Assembly (NCBI RefSeq): GCF_039414295.1 | Contig: NZ_JBCITM010000002.1 | Location: forward strand, 284,323 to 348,322 | Direction: 5' to 3' | Source of the DNA: Anoxynatronum sibiricum | GTDB lineage: Bacteria > Bacillota > Clostridia > Peptostreptococcales > Tindalliaceae | Length of the DNA stretch: 64,000 bases | Shown here: piece after piece, positions 36,766 to 44,959 of the stretch | Layout: each line of letters opens with the position of its first letter | How positions within the stretch are numbered: the stretch's first letter is position 1 | The notes under the pieces: model-generated | Seen by the model: the letters and a program-made list of their open reading frames with translations, nothing else | Databases searched by the model: none | Told to the model about the DNA's origin: nothing | Program-made: the position numbers and the translations under genes

Positions 36766-37293
36766 TTAATCTGCCACAGTTGCAATGTAAGGAAGATTTC
36801 TGAAATTTTCTGCGTAATCGATTCCATATCCTACAATAAATCGATCCGGAATTTCATAACCAACATAATCTACGGTCAAATCACATTTCCGCCTAATAGG
36901 TTTGTCCAGTAATGTACAGATTTTTAGAGAAGCTGCGTTTCTTCTTTTAAGGTTATCTGTAAGATATTTCAGCGTCAGGCCTGTGTCCACAATATCTTCT
37001 ACAATAATAACATGTTTGTCTTCAATTTCCATGTCCAGGTCTTTTAGTATTCTCACAATTCCAGAACTCTCTGTAGAATGCCCATAGCTGCTAACTGCCA
37101 TGAAATCAATTTTCAGCGGTCTTTTGATTTCCCGCATCAAATCACCCAAGAAAATATTGGCGCCTTTCAAAACGCCGATCAGTACAAGTTCATTTACATC
37201 TTTATAATCTGCTTCAATCTTCTGGGCTAACTCCCGAACTTTTTCATAAATTTCTTCTTTAGTAAATAAAACACCGTCCAATTGCTTATCCAT
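36766..37293 (-). CDS. hpt: Hypoxanthine phosphoribosyltransferase
   Basis: The 175-residue salvage enzyme makes IMP and GMP from hypoxanthine and guanine with PRPP. The PRPP-binding motif VIIVEDIVDTGLTL and the LIGVLKGAN loop are present, and the YVGYEIPDRFIVGYGIDY block near the C-terminus is typical. A GAGGTG site precedes the ATG. It follows the adenosyltransferase gene by 32 bp and probably shares its transcript. Confidence 0.96.
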   Translation of the reverse strand: MDKQLDGVLFTKEEIYEKVRELAQKIEADYKDVNELVLIGVLKGANIFLGDLMREIKRPLKIDFMAVSSYGHSTESSGIVRILKDLDMEIEDKHVIIVEDIVDTGLTLKYLTDNLKRRNAASLKICTLLDKPIRRKCDLTVDYVGYEIPDRFIVGYGIDYAENFRNLPYIATVAD

Positions 37294-37325
37294 TAAATCA
37301 CCTCTGTCAGTATATTATTTAGTCA

Positions 37326-37865
37326 TCATATCTCTTGCTTATCAAAAACCACATAATGGAGCTCTGTTTCCAGGTAGCGCGCCATGGCGTACAATGTATC
37401 CGACAATCGATTCACATATTTTATCAACCACTCACTAACATCTTCTTCCCTGCTCAATTTTAGAATTCTTCTTTCAGCCCGACGACAGACAGTTCTGGCA
37501 ACATGCAGGCTGGCTGCAGCCGTATTACTGCCCGGAATAATGAAGGCATCCATTTTATCAATTTTTTCAAGATATTGGTCAATGGTGGCTTCAAGGAACT
37601 GAACATGGATTTCATCAATTTTTTCAGGGAAAAGGTTTCGGTCGGTTGTTGCCAATTCGCCTGCTACGTCAAAAAGCTCCCGCTGAATTCTGAAAAGGAT
37701 TCGCACCACTTCAGCGTCTTCAATAAAGTTTCTGGCAAATCCAATGCAACTGTTTAACTCATCCACAGTTCCATAACTTTCCACACGAATTTCGTCTTTT
37801 TTCACTCGTTTTCCGTCGTATAAGCTGGTTTCCCCTTTGTCACCCGTTTTGGTATAAATTTTCAT
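37326..37865 (-). CDS. Cob(I)alamin adenosyltransferase, PduO type
   Basis: The 179-residue protein starts MKIYTKTGDKGETSLYDGKR, the ATP-binding start of PduO-type adenosyltransferases, and has VESYGTVDELNS and the VCRRAERRI block. It makes adenosylcobalamin for B12-dependent mutases or dehydratases. I start at 37865, where GGAGGG is five bases upstream; an open frame extends to 37913 without a ribosome site. Confidence 0.95.
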   Translation of the reverse strand: MKIYTKTGDKGETSLYDGKRVKKDEIRVESYGTVDELNSCIGFARNFIEDAEVVRILFRIQRELFDVAGELATTDRNLFPEKIDEIHVQFLEATIDQYLEKIDKMDAFIIPGSNTAAASLHVARTVCRRAERRILKLSREEDVSEWLIKYVNRLSDTLYAMARYLETELHYVVFDKQEI

Positions 37866-37934
37866 CTTATCCCTCCATTTCTGTATTGCCGCAGTCTTAT
37901 AACCTTTTCTCATGCAGCATTCAAGGCATCATCG

Positions 37935-37963
37935 TTTGCATTTCATTTTGATCGTGATATGAT
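37935..37963 (+). promoter_or_regulatory. Promoter candidate for the Nudix gene
   Basis: TTTGCA (37935-37940), 17 bp, TATGAT (37958-37963), 55 bp before the ATG. Confidence 0.55.
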
Positions 37964-38017
37964 GATATCAACGCACCCGTGCGATTCTTCCCATCATGAA
38001 CAGGAGTGTATCGAACC

Positions 38018-38668
38018 ATGGATTACCGTCTGATCTCGCAGGCTTTGGCCAGCTACCCCCATGAAGGTTACGAAAAAAACAAGCTGTTTGCAGTAATGAT
38101 TCCGCTAATTGAAGTGAACGGCGAGACGCACGTTCTCTTTGAGGTCCGTTCTTTCGAGCTGGAGAGCCAACCTGGCGAAATTTGTTTTCCCGGCGGCAAG
38201 ATGGAGAAAGGCGAGACACCATCTCAGACTGCTTGTCGAGAAACCATGGAAGAGCTCAATCTGCAGCCTCACCAATTGAAAATCATCGGCTCACTCCCCC
38301 CATTAACAACACCTTTTCATTTCACTATCTATCCTTTTTGCGGTGTCATTCAACACACTGTTTTTGAAGAAATCGACTTTTCAAAAGATGAGGTGGATTC
38401 CATCTTCACCGTCCCCCTCGAAACACTTCTGAACCAGAAGCCAGAAGAATTTTCACTGGAATATGACATGAAGATGGATCCCCTGTTTCCTTATCATCGC
38501 ATTCCAAACGGTGATAAATATGAATGGAAAGCTGGTCATTACCGAGTCGTTTTCTATTACTATCAGCAATATGTGATATGGGGACTCACCGCAAAAATGC
38601 TTCAGTATTTCCTGACTGTTATCCGCAATAGTCCCGGATTTTCATCGGTTTCCATACAGGAAACCTAA
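38018..38668 (+). CDS. Nudix hydrolase, CoA pyrophosphatase type
   Basis: The 216-residue protein has a Nudix box (about residues 60-82) containing the E-x7-REx2EE core. It is preceded by PGEICFPGG, which matches the UPF0035/CoA-specific signature found in CoA diphosphatases. The last glycine of the Nudix consensus is asparagine (EELNL). It probably hydrolyses CoA or related dinucleotides. I start at the ATG at 38018; a GTG at 38006 overlaps the AGGAG site. It converges on fmdB. Confidence 0.88.
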   Translation: MDYRLISQALASYPHEGYEKNKLFAVMIPLIEVNGETHVLFEVRSFELESQPGEICFPGGKMEKGETPSQTACRETMEELNLQPHQLKIIGSLPPLTTPFHFTIYPFCGVIQHTVFEEIDFSKDEVDSIFTVPLETLLNQKPEEFSLEYDMKMDPLFPYHRIPNGDKYEWKAGHYRVVFYYYQQYVIWGLTAKMLQYFLTVIRNSPGFSSVSIQET

Positions 38669-38673
38669 AAACC

Positions 38674-38883
38674 TCAGCCACCGCAAGAAGGCGGTTTCGA
38701 ACCACCCGTCATCTGACATCCGCTTTCGCCGCCGGATGATCCCACGCCAAAAACCGACATCTTTCGTTTCGTATGTTGGCTTCCACATTGGGGACAATTG
38801 ATGGATTCATCCATTTCATCCATGGGACGTAATTGATCGAAGATGTGTCCACATTCTTCACATCGGTATTCGTATACTGGCAT
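38674..38883 (-). CDS. FmdB-family zinc-ribbon protein
   Basis: The 69-residue protein starts MPVYEYRCEECGHIF and has a second CPQC knuckle, making a four-cysteine zinc ribbon. The glycine- and serine-rich tail ends with two more cysteines (SGCQMTGG and PSCGG). The family is widespread and its function uncertain. GAAGGAGGG precedes the ATG. It lies 57 bp downstream of the repeat-protein gene and may share its transcript. Confidence 0.9.
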   Translation of the reverse strand: MPVYEYRCEECGHIFDQLRPMDEMDESINCPQCGSQHTKRKMSVFGVGSSGGESGCQMTGGSKPPSCGG

Positions 38884-38940
38884 TTTATCCCTCCTTCACT
38901 TATCAAAACACTCGCTTCCTTTATCAAAAGACAATCAGGT

Positions 38941-40329
38941 TTATAGTCGTTTATCCATCGCGCTGAAATCACCAAAGCTCACATCGTATCCTTCAAAGGA
39001 CTTCGCAGTTTCATCAATATTCGACGGAAACACAATTGCCTTCAGTGATTTTTTTACCCCAAGCCATTTTTTCCAACCACTTTGTTCCGTCATCTGATCC
39101 CAGGAGAGGTTGATAACTCCGCTAAAATCACTGCCGGCAATTTCCCGGCCGGCCAAATCAGCCTCTGCAAAATCAAACCCCCGGGGATACTTTATCCCAG
39201 TCAGATCTTTGCCCGCCATTTGCAAGTGCTCCCACTTGAGCTTTTTAACCCGGCTGAAATCAGAAAACCGGAGATCCAGGCCTGAAAAATCAGCGTTGTC
39301 AATGTCAAAATCTTCAGGGTAAACCATACCCGCCAAATACCGCGCCTGACAGATATGCTCCCACCTTAGTCCGCGAACGCGACTGAAATCATTACCACTA
39401 AAATTTTTTCCCGCGGATTCCATTTTCGCAGGACAAAACGTCTCCGGGTAGATTAGTCCGCTGGCATCTTCCGCATGGGCAATATGCATCCAGTTCAGAT
39501 TTTTCACCATGGAAAAATCACTGCGGCTGATATCCCTCCCTGTAAAGTTTGCCTTGTCAGCATCAAAATGTTCTGGGTATATCATCCCGGAAACATCACC
39601 TGCATACTGAACTTGCTCCCATGTAAGCGCCTGACACCGGCTGAAATCGCTTCCGGTCAAATCCCTGGGTTTACCAAAAGGCTGGTCATTAAAATCTGCG
39701 TTCTCAATATCAAATGAACCCGGATAGCGCATACCAAAAATAAATTCTGCCCGATTAATTTGACGCCACCGAAGCTTTTCCAGCCTTGAAAAATCACTAC
39801 CACTGATATTTTTGTCATTAAACACCACATTATCCGCGTCAAAATCAGAAGGGTATATGAGGTCACTGAGTCCCCATACACGATCCAGGTGACACCATCG
39901 CAATCCCTTCACACGGCTAAAATCACTGCCTGCAATGTAGCGACCTTCCCAGGCATCTTTCTTCGGTTCAAAGAACTTCGGATAAACAATCCCCCATATT
40001 TCAGTCGCAGAGCTGATGTGTTCCCAGCAAAGGCTGTCCACTCGGCTGAAATCACTTTTCGATATATCTCTATTTCCAAAATCCACATTCGTCACATCAA
40101 ATGTCTCTGGATAAATCAATCCACCAATATTGTCTGCATCGTTCAAGTGTTTCCAGCGCAGCGATTTAACACGACTAAAGTCACTTCCCGGAAGGTAGGT
40201 CTCTGTGCTTTTTCTTCCCAGATGACGCCCGGCAAAATCGATGAAATCAGGGTCAAAGCAGGCAGGATAAACTAGCCCGTTAATATTTTTAGCATTAAAG
40301 AGGTCGTGCCAGAACTTTGCAGATGCCAT
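38941..40329 (-). CDS. Protein of ten tandem ~43-residue repeats, pentapeptide-like (unrecognised)
   Basis: I do not recognise this 462-residue protein. It consists almost wholly of ten repeats, usually 43 residues. Each has a near-invariant Trp (RWEH), an Ala, a GLIYPExFD segment, then ADFxGRDISG and SDFSRVK. The A-D-F-x-G / D-I-S-x / S-D-F-S spacing resembles pentapeptide-repeat beta-helix rungs, interrupted in each unit by a probable short helix with Trp and a YP turn. Units 1, 5 and 10 carry insertions. There is no signal peptide. I start at the ATG at 40329, eight bases after AAAGGA. It has its own promoter (40411-40440). Confidence 0.85.
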   Translation of the reverse strand: MASAKFWHDLFNAKNINGLVYPACFDPDFIDFAGRHLGRKSTETYLPGSDFSRVKSLRWKHLNDADNIGGLIYPETFDVTNVDFGNRDISKSDFSRVDSLCWEHISSATEIWGIVYPKFFEPKKDAWEGRYIAGSDFSRVKGLRWCHLDRVWGLSDLIYPSDFDADNVVFNDKNISGSDFSRLEKLRWRQINRAEFIFGMRYPGSFDIENADFNDQPFGKPRDLTGSDFSRCQALTWEQVQYAGDVSGMIYPEHFDADKANFTGRDISRSDFSMVKNLNWMHIAHAEDASGLIYPETFCPAKMESAGKNFSGNDFSRVRGLRWEHICQARYLAGMVYPEDFDIDNADFSGLDLRFSDFSRVKKLKWEHLQMAGKDLTGIKYPRGFDFAEADLAGREIAGSDFSGVINLSWDQMTEQSGWKKWLGVKKSLKAIVFPSNIDETAKSFEGYDVSFGDFSAMDKRL

Positions 40330-40410
40330 GTTGTCATTCCTTTCCATCGGATGGACGAGTCGCAGATCAGTTCATTTAAGTAACATCCTGTCGATTATGT
40401 TTCAACCATA

Positions 40411-40440
40411 AGTATAACGCCAGTACTGAAGATGCGTCAA
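40411..40440 (-). promoter_or_regulatory. Promoter of the repeat-protein gene
   Basis: TTGACG (40435-40440), 18 bp, TATACT (40411-40416) on the minus strand, giving a leader of about 75 nt. Confidence 0.72.
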
Positions 40441-40444
40441 CCGA

Positions 40445-40483
40445 AGAAAACCGGCATACTCGCCAATGAAGCGATCATGCCGG
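40445..40483 (-). terminator. Terminator of the 60-residue gene
   Basis: On the minus strand CCGGCAT (40477-40483) pairs with ATGCCGG (40451-40457). An inner TCGC/GCGA stem extends the hairpin, and TTTTCTTC follows. It is about 36 bp past the stop at 40519. Confidence 0.78.
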
Positions 40484-40518
40484 AAGCATTTGACTCTCTC
40501 TACAGTAGTATGCTTTTC

Positions 40519-40701
40519 TCAATGATTCACGTCGTCTTTAAACCGAAAGCGGGCATACCCGTGACGGCATCCAAGACGCCAATGCGGCGCCAACTCTCCC
40601 GATTTCATCAGCCAGGATTTTTGCGAACGCTTTTCATCAGGCTTTTCTGCCTTGTCCAAATGATGTCTGCGTGGGATGTGAACGGATTTGAAGAGTGACA
40701 T
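40519..40701 (-). CDS. Small basic protein of 60 residues (unrecognised)
   Basis: I do not recognise this protein, which starts MSLFKSVHIPRRHHLDKAEK. It is rich in Arg, Lys and His, has one cysteine and no membrane segment. The case for a real gene is strong: AAGGAGG is correctly placed before the ATG, a TTGACG-17-TATGAT promoter lies about 50 bp upstream, and a hairpin with a T-rich tail follows. A nucleic-acid-binding role would fit its charge but is only a guess. Confidence 0.75.
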   Translation of the reverse strand: MSLFKSVHIPRRHHLDKAEKPDEKRSQKSWLMKSGELAPHWRLGCRHGYARFRFKDDVNH

Positions 40702-40750
40702 AATATCCCCTCCTTCACAACAGCTCACCGGTTATTTATTTCCTGCTTTT

Positions 40751-40779
40751 ATCATACGCTTATCATTTCATGCCGTCAA
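40751..40779 (-). promoter_or_regulatory. Promoter of the 60-residue gene
   Basis: TTGACG (40774-40779), 17 bp, TATGAT (40751-40756) on the minus strand. It is about 25 bp from the divergent -10 of the M20 gene. Confidence 0.8.
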
Positions 40780-40801
40780 CCTGTTCCTCACTGACTTTTT
40801 C

Positions 40802-40810
40802 TGATATGAT
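40802..40810 (+). promoter_or_regulatory. Extended -10 promoter candidate for the M20 hydrolase
   Basis: TGATATGAT, a TG one base before TATGAT, ends 51 bp before the ATG. No good -35 is visible. Confidence 0.5.
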
Positions 40811-40861
40811 ACAAGTTGTCCACCGTCTATTGAAAGATTACAAGATAGGATGTGAAATCCA

Positions 40862-42073
40862 ATGGAGCAACCTTTTTTTCTACCTCGCGACTATTTTACC
40901 ACTGAAGAACTGGTGGATTTAACCCAATCACTGATTCGCATTCCCAGCCACAAAGATACTCCTGGCCAGGAACGTGATATTGCTCATTTTATTCACCATT
41001 TTCTTCAGAAACACCACATTGAGTCCGTTCTTCATCCAGTTATTGATGAGCGCAGCAATGTGATCGCCCGTGTTATGGGAAACGGAACCGGCCGCTCCCT
41101 GATGTTTAACGGTCATACAGATACCGTGTTGCCATACAACATGACAGTCGATCCTTATGCGGCCGAAATCAAAAATGGCTGCATTTATGGCCGCGGGTCA
41201 GTGGATATGAAAGGTGCCCTGGCCTGCTTCATGATGACGCTGATTATGATGCGACGAAGTGGCTTTGTTCCTGGCGGTGATGTCATTTTTACCGGTGTGA
41301 TTGGTGAAGAAGGAAAAAGCGAAGGCACTGAATACGTTGTTAAATCAGATATTCGGGCTGATGCTGCCGTCGTCGGCGAACCCTCTGATTACGAATATGC
41401 AGTGGGTCATCGCGGGCTGGAATGGTTTGATGTCATTATTCGGGGAAAAGCATCTCACAGCGGGCGTCCCGATAAGGGAGTGAATGCCATTGAGCATGCC
41501 ATGACATTCATTCAGCGGGTTAAGCAGGATCTTTATCCCATTCTGAAAGAAAAGTATGACGAGTATACCGGCGAATCTGTCATGAACTTTGGCACCATCA
41601 CTGGTGGAACCGAACAAAGTACAGTTGCCGATCGGTGTGTCATTCGCCTGGACCGTCGCTACATTCCCGGCGAAACGAAAGATTCTGTTATGGCTGAGTA
41701 TCAGGAAATCATCGACCGATTACAGGCTGAAGATAACACTTTTAAAGCCGAGATCCGCGTAACGCCAGAAAGTCTTCTGGAACTTTACCATCCGCCTCTC
41801 ATCACCTCAGTCAACGAACCCATTGTCAGTGCAGTCAGAGAATCCATTCGGGATGTCATTCATCGGGAGCCCACCATCACCCGGGGAATCGGATGGTCAG
41901 ATGCCGCCCTGCTAAAGACCTATGCCAATATTCCCACAGTGGTTTTTGGTCCTGGAGATTTATCGCTGGCCCATACCGAAGAAGAACATATCGCCATTGA
42001 TGATCTGGTTAATGGCGTTGATATCTATGCCAGACTTGTCCAGCACTTTACCACACTTCCTCCCGAGGAATAA
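40862..42073 (+). CDS. M20-family metallohydrolase (ArgE/DapE-type deacylase)
   Basis: The 403-residue protein has the M20 motifs NGHTDTV (metal-binding His and Asp), GRGSVDMKG, the catalytic GEEGKSEG and a C-terminal HTEEEHI histidine. The dimerisation domain with KASHSGRPDKG lies between. M20 members remove acyl groups or act as dipeptidases; ArgE, DapE and carboxypeptidase types cannot be separated by eye. It is monocistronic, between a divergent small gene and convergent typA. Confidence 0.9.
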   Translation: MEQPFFLPRDYFTTEELVDLTQSLIRIPSHKDTPGQERDIAHFIHHFLQKHHIESVLHPVIDERSNVIARVMGNGTGRSLMFNGHTDTVLPYNMTVDPYAAEIKNGCIYGRGSVDMKGALACFMMTLIMMRRSGFVPGGDVIFTGVIGEEGKSEGTEYVVKSDIRADAAVVGEPSDYEYAVGHRGLEWFDVIIRGKASHSGRPDKGVNAIEHAMTFIQRVKQDLYPILKEKYDEYTGESVMNFGTITGGTEQSTVADRCVIRLDRRYIPGETKDSVMAEYQEIIDRLQAEDNTFKAEIRVTPESLLELYHPPLITSVNEPIVSAVRESIRDVIHREPTITRGIGWSDAALLKTYANIPTVVFGPGDLSLAHTEEEHIAIDDLVNGVDIYARLVQHFTTLPPEE

Positions 42074-42100
42074 AAAAAGGAGCCCGCAAAGGCTCCATTT
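42072..42100. terminator. Bidirectional terminator between the M20 gene and typA
   Basis: GGAGCC (42079-42084), a six-base loop and GGCTCC (42091-42096). Seven T follow on the minus strand for typA, and ATTTTCATT follows on the plus strand. Confidence 0.9.
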
Positions 42101-42103
42101 TCA

Positions 42104-43927
42104 TTATGATACGTTCGTTTTTCGCTGACCACGCTCTCGCTGCACTTTATTAAGAATCTTTTTGCGCAAACGAATTTGCTTGGGGGTTACTTCCACCAGT
42201 TCATCATCGCCAATGAACTCCAGCGACTGTTCAAGCGAAAAAATAGTGGCCGGCACCAAGCGCATCGCATCATCAGAACCTGATGCCCGCACATTGGTCA
42301 TCTGCTTTTTACGGCAGACATTCACCACAATATCTTCCAGGCGAGAACTCTCACCCACCACCATGCCTTCATAAACTTCCATGCCTGGTTCAACAAATAT
42401 TTTTCCGCGTTCCTGAGCTCCAAAAATGCCATATGCAACAGCTGCACCAGTTTCATGAGCAACCAGCGAGCCTCTTAAACGATTTTTTATCTCACCCCGA
42501 TAGGCTTCGTAGCCATCAAACAAGTGATGAAACGTCCCGTATCCTTTGGTGTCTGTTAAAAATTCAGAGCGGTATCCAATCAGTCCACGAGCAGGAATCC
42601 GAAACTCCAGTTTCATGGTACCTGTGCCAGTGGGGTTCATGTTTAACATTTCGCCTTTTCGCTGGCCAATTTTTTCAATCACACTGCTCATATGGCTCTC
42701 AGGAACTTCAACATAGAGGATTTCCACCGGTTCCATACGGCCTTCAGGCGTCTCTTTCATGATCACTTCCGGTCGTGAAACCGCAAACTCATAACCTTCT
42801 CTGCGCATTGTTTCAATTAATATGGAAATATGCAGTTCGCCACGTCCCATAATTTTAAAGCATTCTGTCGACAGTTCTTCCATGCGCATGGCCACATTGG
42901 AAAGCATTTCCCGCTCCAAGCGTTCTTTCAGGTGCCGGCTGGTTATATACTGGCCATCTTTCCCTGCAAAAGGACTGTCATTCACCATAAAGTTCATGGA
43001 AATGGTTGGCTCATCAATCTTGTTGAAGGGCAGTGCTTCCACCTTGTCCACATCACAAAGCGTGTCTCCAATGTTAATATTTTCAATGCCAGACACCGCG
43101 ATGATATCTCCTGCCATCGCCGTTTCTGTTTCCACTCGTTTCAGCCCCTGAAAGGTGGAAAGGTTACTGACTTTTACAGACAGCTCTTTCCCATTGGTTG
43201 TTGCAAGCACAGCAGGCTGGTTTTTTTCGACTGTTCCACGGGCAATTTTTCCAATGCCAATACGGCCAATATACCGGTCATAGTCAATATTAGAAATCAG
43301 CAGTTGAAAACCTGCTTCAGTGTCACCCACCGGGCATGGAATTTCTCTTAAAATAGCTTCAAACAGGGGCGCCATATTTTCACCGGCATTCCCAGGATCA
43401 AGGGAAGCATACCCGTTTTTGGCAGAAGCATACACCACCGGGAACTCCAGCTGATGATCATCTGCCTCCAACTCAATAAAGAGGTCGAGTACTTCATCAA
43501 TCACCGCTTCAACTCTCGCTTCAGGCCGGTCCACCTTATTGATAACCACCACAGGCTTCAGGCCCTGCTTGAGCGCTTTTTGAAGCACAAATCTGGTCTG
43601 AGGCATCGGGCCTTCCGCTGCATCAACCAAGAGCAATACGCCATCAACCATTTGCATGATCCGTTCCACTTCTCCGCCAAAATCGGCATGTCCCGGAGTA
43701 TCAATGATGTTAATTTTAACATCTTGATATATGATGGCAGTGTTTTTGGAAAGAATTGTAATGCCCCGTTCTCTTTCGATGGCATTGGAATCCATCACTC
43801 GTTCGTCAACTACTTCATTGGTTCTAAAAGTACCGCTTTGTCTCAACAGCTGGTCTACCAGCGTGGTTTTTCCATGGTCTACATGGGCAATAATAGCAAC
43901 ATTTCGTAACGCATCTCGTCTTTGCAA
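42104..43927 (-). CDS. typA: Ribosome-associated GTPase TypA/BipA
   Basis: The 607-residue translational GTPase has HVDHGKTTLVDQL (P-loop, about residues 16-28), switch II DTPGHADFGGEVERIM, NKVDRP, and the BipA C-terminal domain. It aids 50S assembly and stress growth. The start is TTG at 43927, eight bases after AAGGA. An ATG just inside is out of frame. An extended -10 promoter is upstream and a strong terminator downstream. Confidence 0.97.
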   Translation of the reverse strand: MQRRDALRNVAIIAHVDHGKTTLVDQLLRQSGTFRTNEVVDERVMDSNAIERERGITILSKNTAIIYQDVKINIIDTPGHADFGGEVERIMQMVDGVLLLVDAAEGPMPQTRFVLQKALKQGLKPVVVINKVDRPEARVEAVIDEVLDLFIELEADDHQLEFPVVYASAKNGYASLDPGNAGENMAPLFEAILREIPCPVGDTEAGFQLLISNIDYDRYIGRIGIGKIARGTVEKNQPAVLATTNGKELSVKVSNLSTFQGLKRVETETAMAGDIIAVSGIENINIGDTLCDVDKVEALPFNKIDEPTISMNFMVNDSPFAGKDGQYITSRHLKERLEREMLSNVAMRMEELSTECFKIMGRGELHISILIETMRREGYEFAVSRPEVIMKETPEGRMEPVEILYVEVPESHMSSVIEKIGQRKGEMLNMNPTGTGTMKLEFRIPARGLIGYRSEFLTDTKGYGTFHHLFDGYEAYRGEIKNRLRGSLVAHETGAAVAYGIFGAQERGKIFVEPGMEVYEGMVVGESSRLEDIVVNVCRKKQMTNVRASGSDDAMRLVPATIFSLEQSLEFIGDDELVEVTPKQIRLRKKILNKVQRERGQRKTNVS

Positions 43928-43985
43928 AAAATATTCCTTCTTTCTAAATCAGCGCTTTTCCAATAACAGTTTTCACAGACTTTAA

Positions 43986-43994
43986 ATTATATCA
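43986..43994 (-). promoter_or_regulatory. Extended -10 promoter candidate for typA
   Basis: TGATATAAT on the minus strand (TG one base before a perfect TATAAT), about 59 bp before the TTG start. Confidence 0.62.
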
Positions 43995-44057
43995 TAAAAC
44001 AGTAGAATTCGCATAGACTATTTCGAAACTTTTTCCTTCGTTTGCAGGGGTAAGTCT

Positions 44058-44912
44058 TCACTTTTTTGTGTCAATTGCCTTCTCAGCAGAACTCCTTCGA
44101 ACAGATTCATCCAATACTTCGTTCATACTCCCGGTTCGATAGCCTTTCAAGTCAAGTGTTACATAGCTGAAGCCAATTTTTTTAAGTTTATCATCCACTT
44201 GATTCATCAAAACCATATCGAAAAATCGTGCCCGCTCTTCAGGCGCCACCTCGATCCGCGCCATGCTTTCATGTATTCTGACCCTCAGTTGACAAAATCC
44301 CAGATCAAGCAAAAATTGCTCCGCTTCCTCCACCATTTTAAGCTTTTCAACAGTAATCACTTCTCCATAAGGAAACCGGGAAGAGAGGCAGGCGAATGCC
44401 GGCTTATTCCACGTTGGCAGGCCGAGTTGTTTTGACAACTGTCGAATATCTTCTTTTGTCAGAGCCGCTTCTTTCAATGGACTGACCACACCCAACTCTT
44501 TCGCCGCATGCATTCCAGGTCTAAAATCTTTCAAATCATCCAGATTCGAGCCGTCTAATACATAAGCTGCCCCTGTTCGTTCTGCCACCCGCCCCAGTTT
44601 TGAGAACAACTCATGCTTGCAATAATAGCACCGATTGGTGGGGTTTTGGGCAAATCCCTCTATTTCCAACTCTTCCGAAGAAATAATTTCATGTGTGCAT
44701 CCCAGCTGTCGGGCAAACTGAACAGCCTCCTTCAGCTCCCTTTCCGGGTATGTGGATGAAGTGGCTGTGACAGCTGTAACTCCTTCACCCAGTATATCCC
44801 AGGCAATTTTAAGCAAAAAGGTGCTGTCGACCCCTCCCGAAAATGCAATTACCACCCGTTCCATATCCTGTATCAGTTTTTTCAAATGGATCAGTTTTTC
44901 CTGTTGCGTCAT
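44058..44912 (-). CDS. larE: LarE, ATP-dependent sulfur transferase for the nickel-pincer cofactor
   Basis: The 284-residue PP-loop protein has SGGVDST at 25-31 and then Cys95, Cys98 and Cys175 (RCYYC and FACLSSR). LarE inserts sulfur into the pincer nucleotide made by LarB. Lactobacillus LarE sacrifices a single cysteine, whereas family members with three cysteines bind a 4Fe-4S cluster and can act catalytically. This protein has the three-cysteine pattern. It is downstream of larB. Confidence 0.93.
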   Translation of the reverse strand: MTQQEKLIHLKKLIQDMERVVIAFSGGVDSTFLLKIAWDILGEGVTAVTATSSTYPERELKEAVQFARQLGCTHEIISSEELEIEGFAQNPTNRCYYCKHELFSKLGRVAERTGAAYVLDGSNLDDLKDFRPGMHAAKELGVVSPLKEAALTKEDIRQLSKQLGLPTWNKPAFACLSSRFPYGEVITVEKLKMVEEAEQFLLDLGFCQLRVRIHESMARIEVAPEERARFFDMVLMNQVDDKLKKIGFSYVTLDLKGYRTGSMNEVLDESVRRSSAEKAIDTKK

Positions 44913-44959
44913 TTATTGTTGCTCCTCTCAATGCCGTCGTCTTGCAGCACCATTCTGTT

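Noticed and set aside
35760..37865. A propanediol-utilisation locus, because pduL and a PduO-type gene are near each other.
   Set aside because: hpt lies between them, and no shell, dehydratase or aldehyde dehydrogenase genes are present; both enzymes are common outside microcompartments.
39475..40275. Several plus-strand frames opposite the repeat-protein gene that also look repetitive.
   Set aside because: They mirror the repeats of the minus-strand gene, which has a promoter, a ribosome site and residue-level conservation.
38941..40329. Possible CRISPR or satellite DNA because of the regular period.
   Set aside because: The roughly 129-bp units diverge at DNA level but keep frame and key residues, so this is a protein repeat.
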